Shown here in pieces: positions 63,863-64,000 of a stretch of DNA of 64,000 nt (within the stretch, counting starts at the first letter, position 1; each line of letters starts with the position of its first letter). The translations under genes and the position numbers were made by a program. This DNA comes from Thunnus maccoyii. Taxonomy: Eukaryota; Chordata; Actinopteri; Scombriformes; Scombridae. Below the pieces are notes generated by a model that worked only from the letters and a program-made list of their open reading frames with translations, did not search any database and had not been told where the DNA came from. The stretch is taken from contig NC_056543.1 in NCBI RefSeq assembly GCF_910596095.1, positions 24,810,542-24,874,541 of the forward strand, in the 5' to 3' direction.

Positions 63863-64000
63863 CGCAAGAAGCTAAGTCCCACCTCACATCTACCTATCTC
63901 CTCATTATTACGGATTCACATCTACCTATCTCCTCATTATTACGGATTCACATCTACCTATCTCCTCATTATTACGGATTCACATCTACCCACCTCCTCC

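Larger units (their letters stand above)
58162..64000 (+). repeat. Tandem array, unit 3 (runs off the window)
   Basis: Starts like the other units. It lacks the roughly 600 bp of unit sequence that in unit 1 lies between the LTR insertion site and TGATTTTGTCTCGTTTTGTC near 38094, so the promoter region is closer to the LTR-like element. The window ends in the short minisatellite after the relict. Confidence 0.95.

Overview
The window is a piece of a teleost (probably percomorph) chromosome. Spliced vertebrate genes with fish-type sequence lie among fish-typical Tc1, hAT and TTAA-type DNA transposons, LINE tails and SINE-like pieces. Three conserved genes are recognised: rpl8 on the minus strand (five coding exons, 860-4899), ddx3x/PL10 on the plus strand (11516-24642, two optional in-frame exons, about 2.8 kb of 3'UTR) and nyx, encoding nyctalopin, on the plus strand (30381-36264). 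ddx3x followed by nyx on the same strand matches the human Xp11.4 order; rpl8 upstream differs from human, where RPL8 is on chromosome 8.

From just past the nyx poly(A) signal to the window end, the sequence is a tandem array of three long units: 37365-45648, 45649-58161 and 58162 to beyond 64000. Each unit carries one intact, intronless gene of 675, 668 or 647 codons, encoding a protein I do not recognise. Each gene has the same layout. A palindromic RFX-like site and TGACGT motifs are followed by a 20-bp tandem array with TCF/LEF-like CTTTGATC cores (4, 7 and 8 copies), a TATA box, a repetitive 5' leader and the ORF. The ORF contains a 21-bp in-frame VNTR encoding EEDATRS (5, 4 and 1 copies). 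A perfect 21-bp inverted repeat starts about a dozen bases after the stop, then comes a 53-bp minisatellite (about 15, 10 and 14 copies), a 116-bp relict of the same gene, a second copy of the hairpin and a shorter minisatellite. This multicopy gene with variable repeats at three levels is the most novel part of the window.

Mobile elements date the array. A 1.75-kb LTR-like element sits at the same site in units 2 and 3 but not unit 1. A 2.65-kb DNA transposon with 15-bp inverted repeats, a 4-bp ATAT duplication and an open 239-codon transposase-like exon sits only in unit 2. Units 1 and 2 share a TTAA-flanked element with a LINE tail inside it; the window ends before that point in unit 3. 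Between the single-copy genes there is little beyond transposon debris and AT-rich DNA. All calls rest on reading the sequence and remembered protein families; no searches were run.
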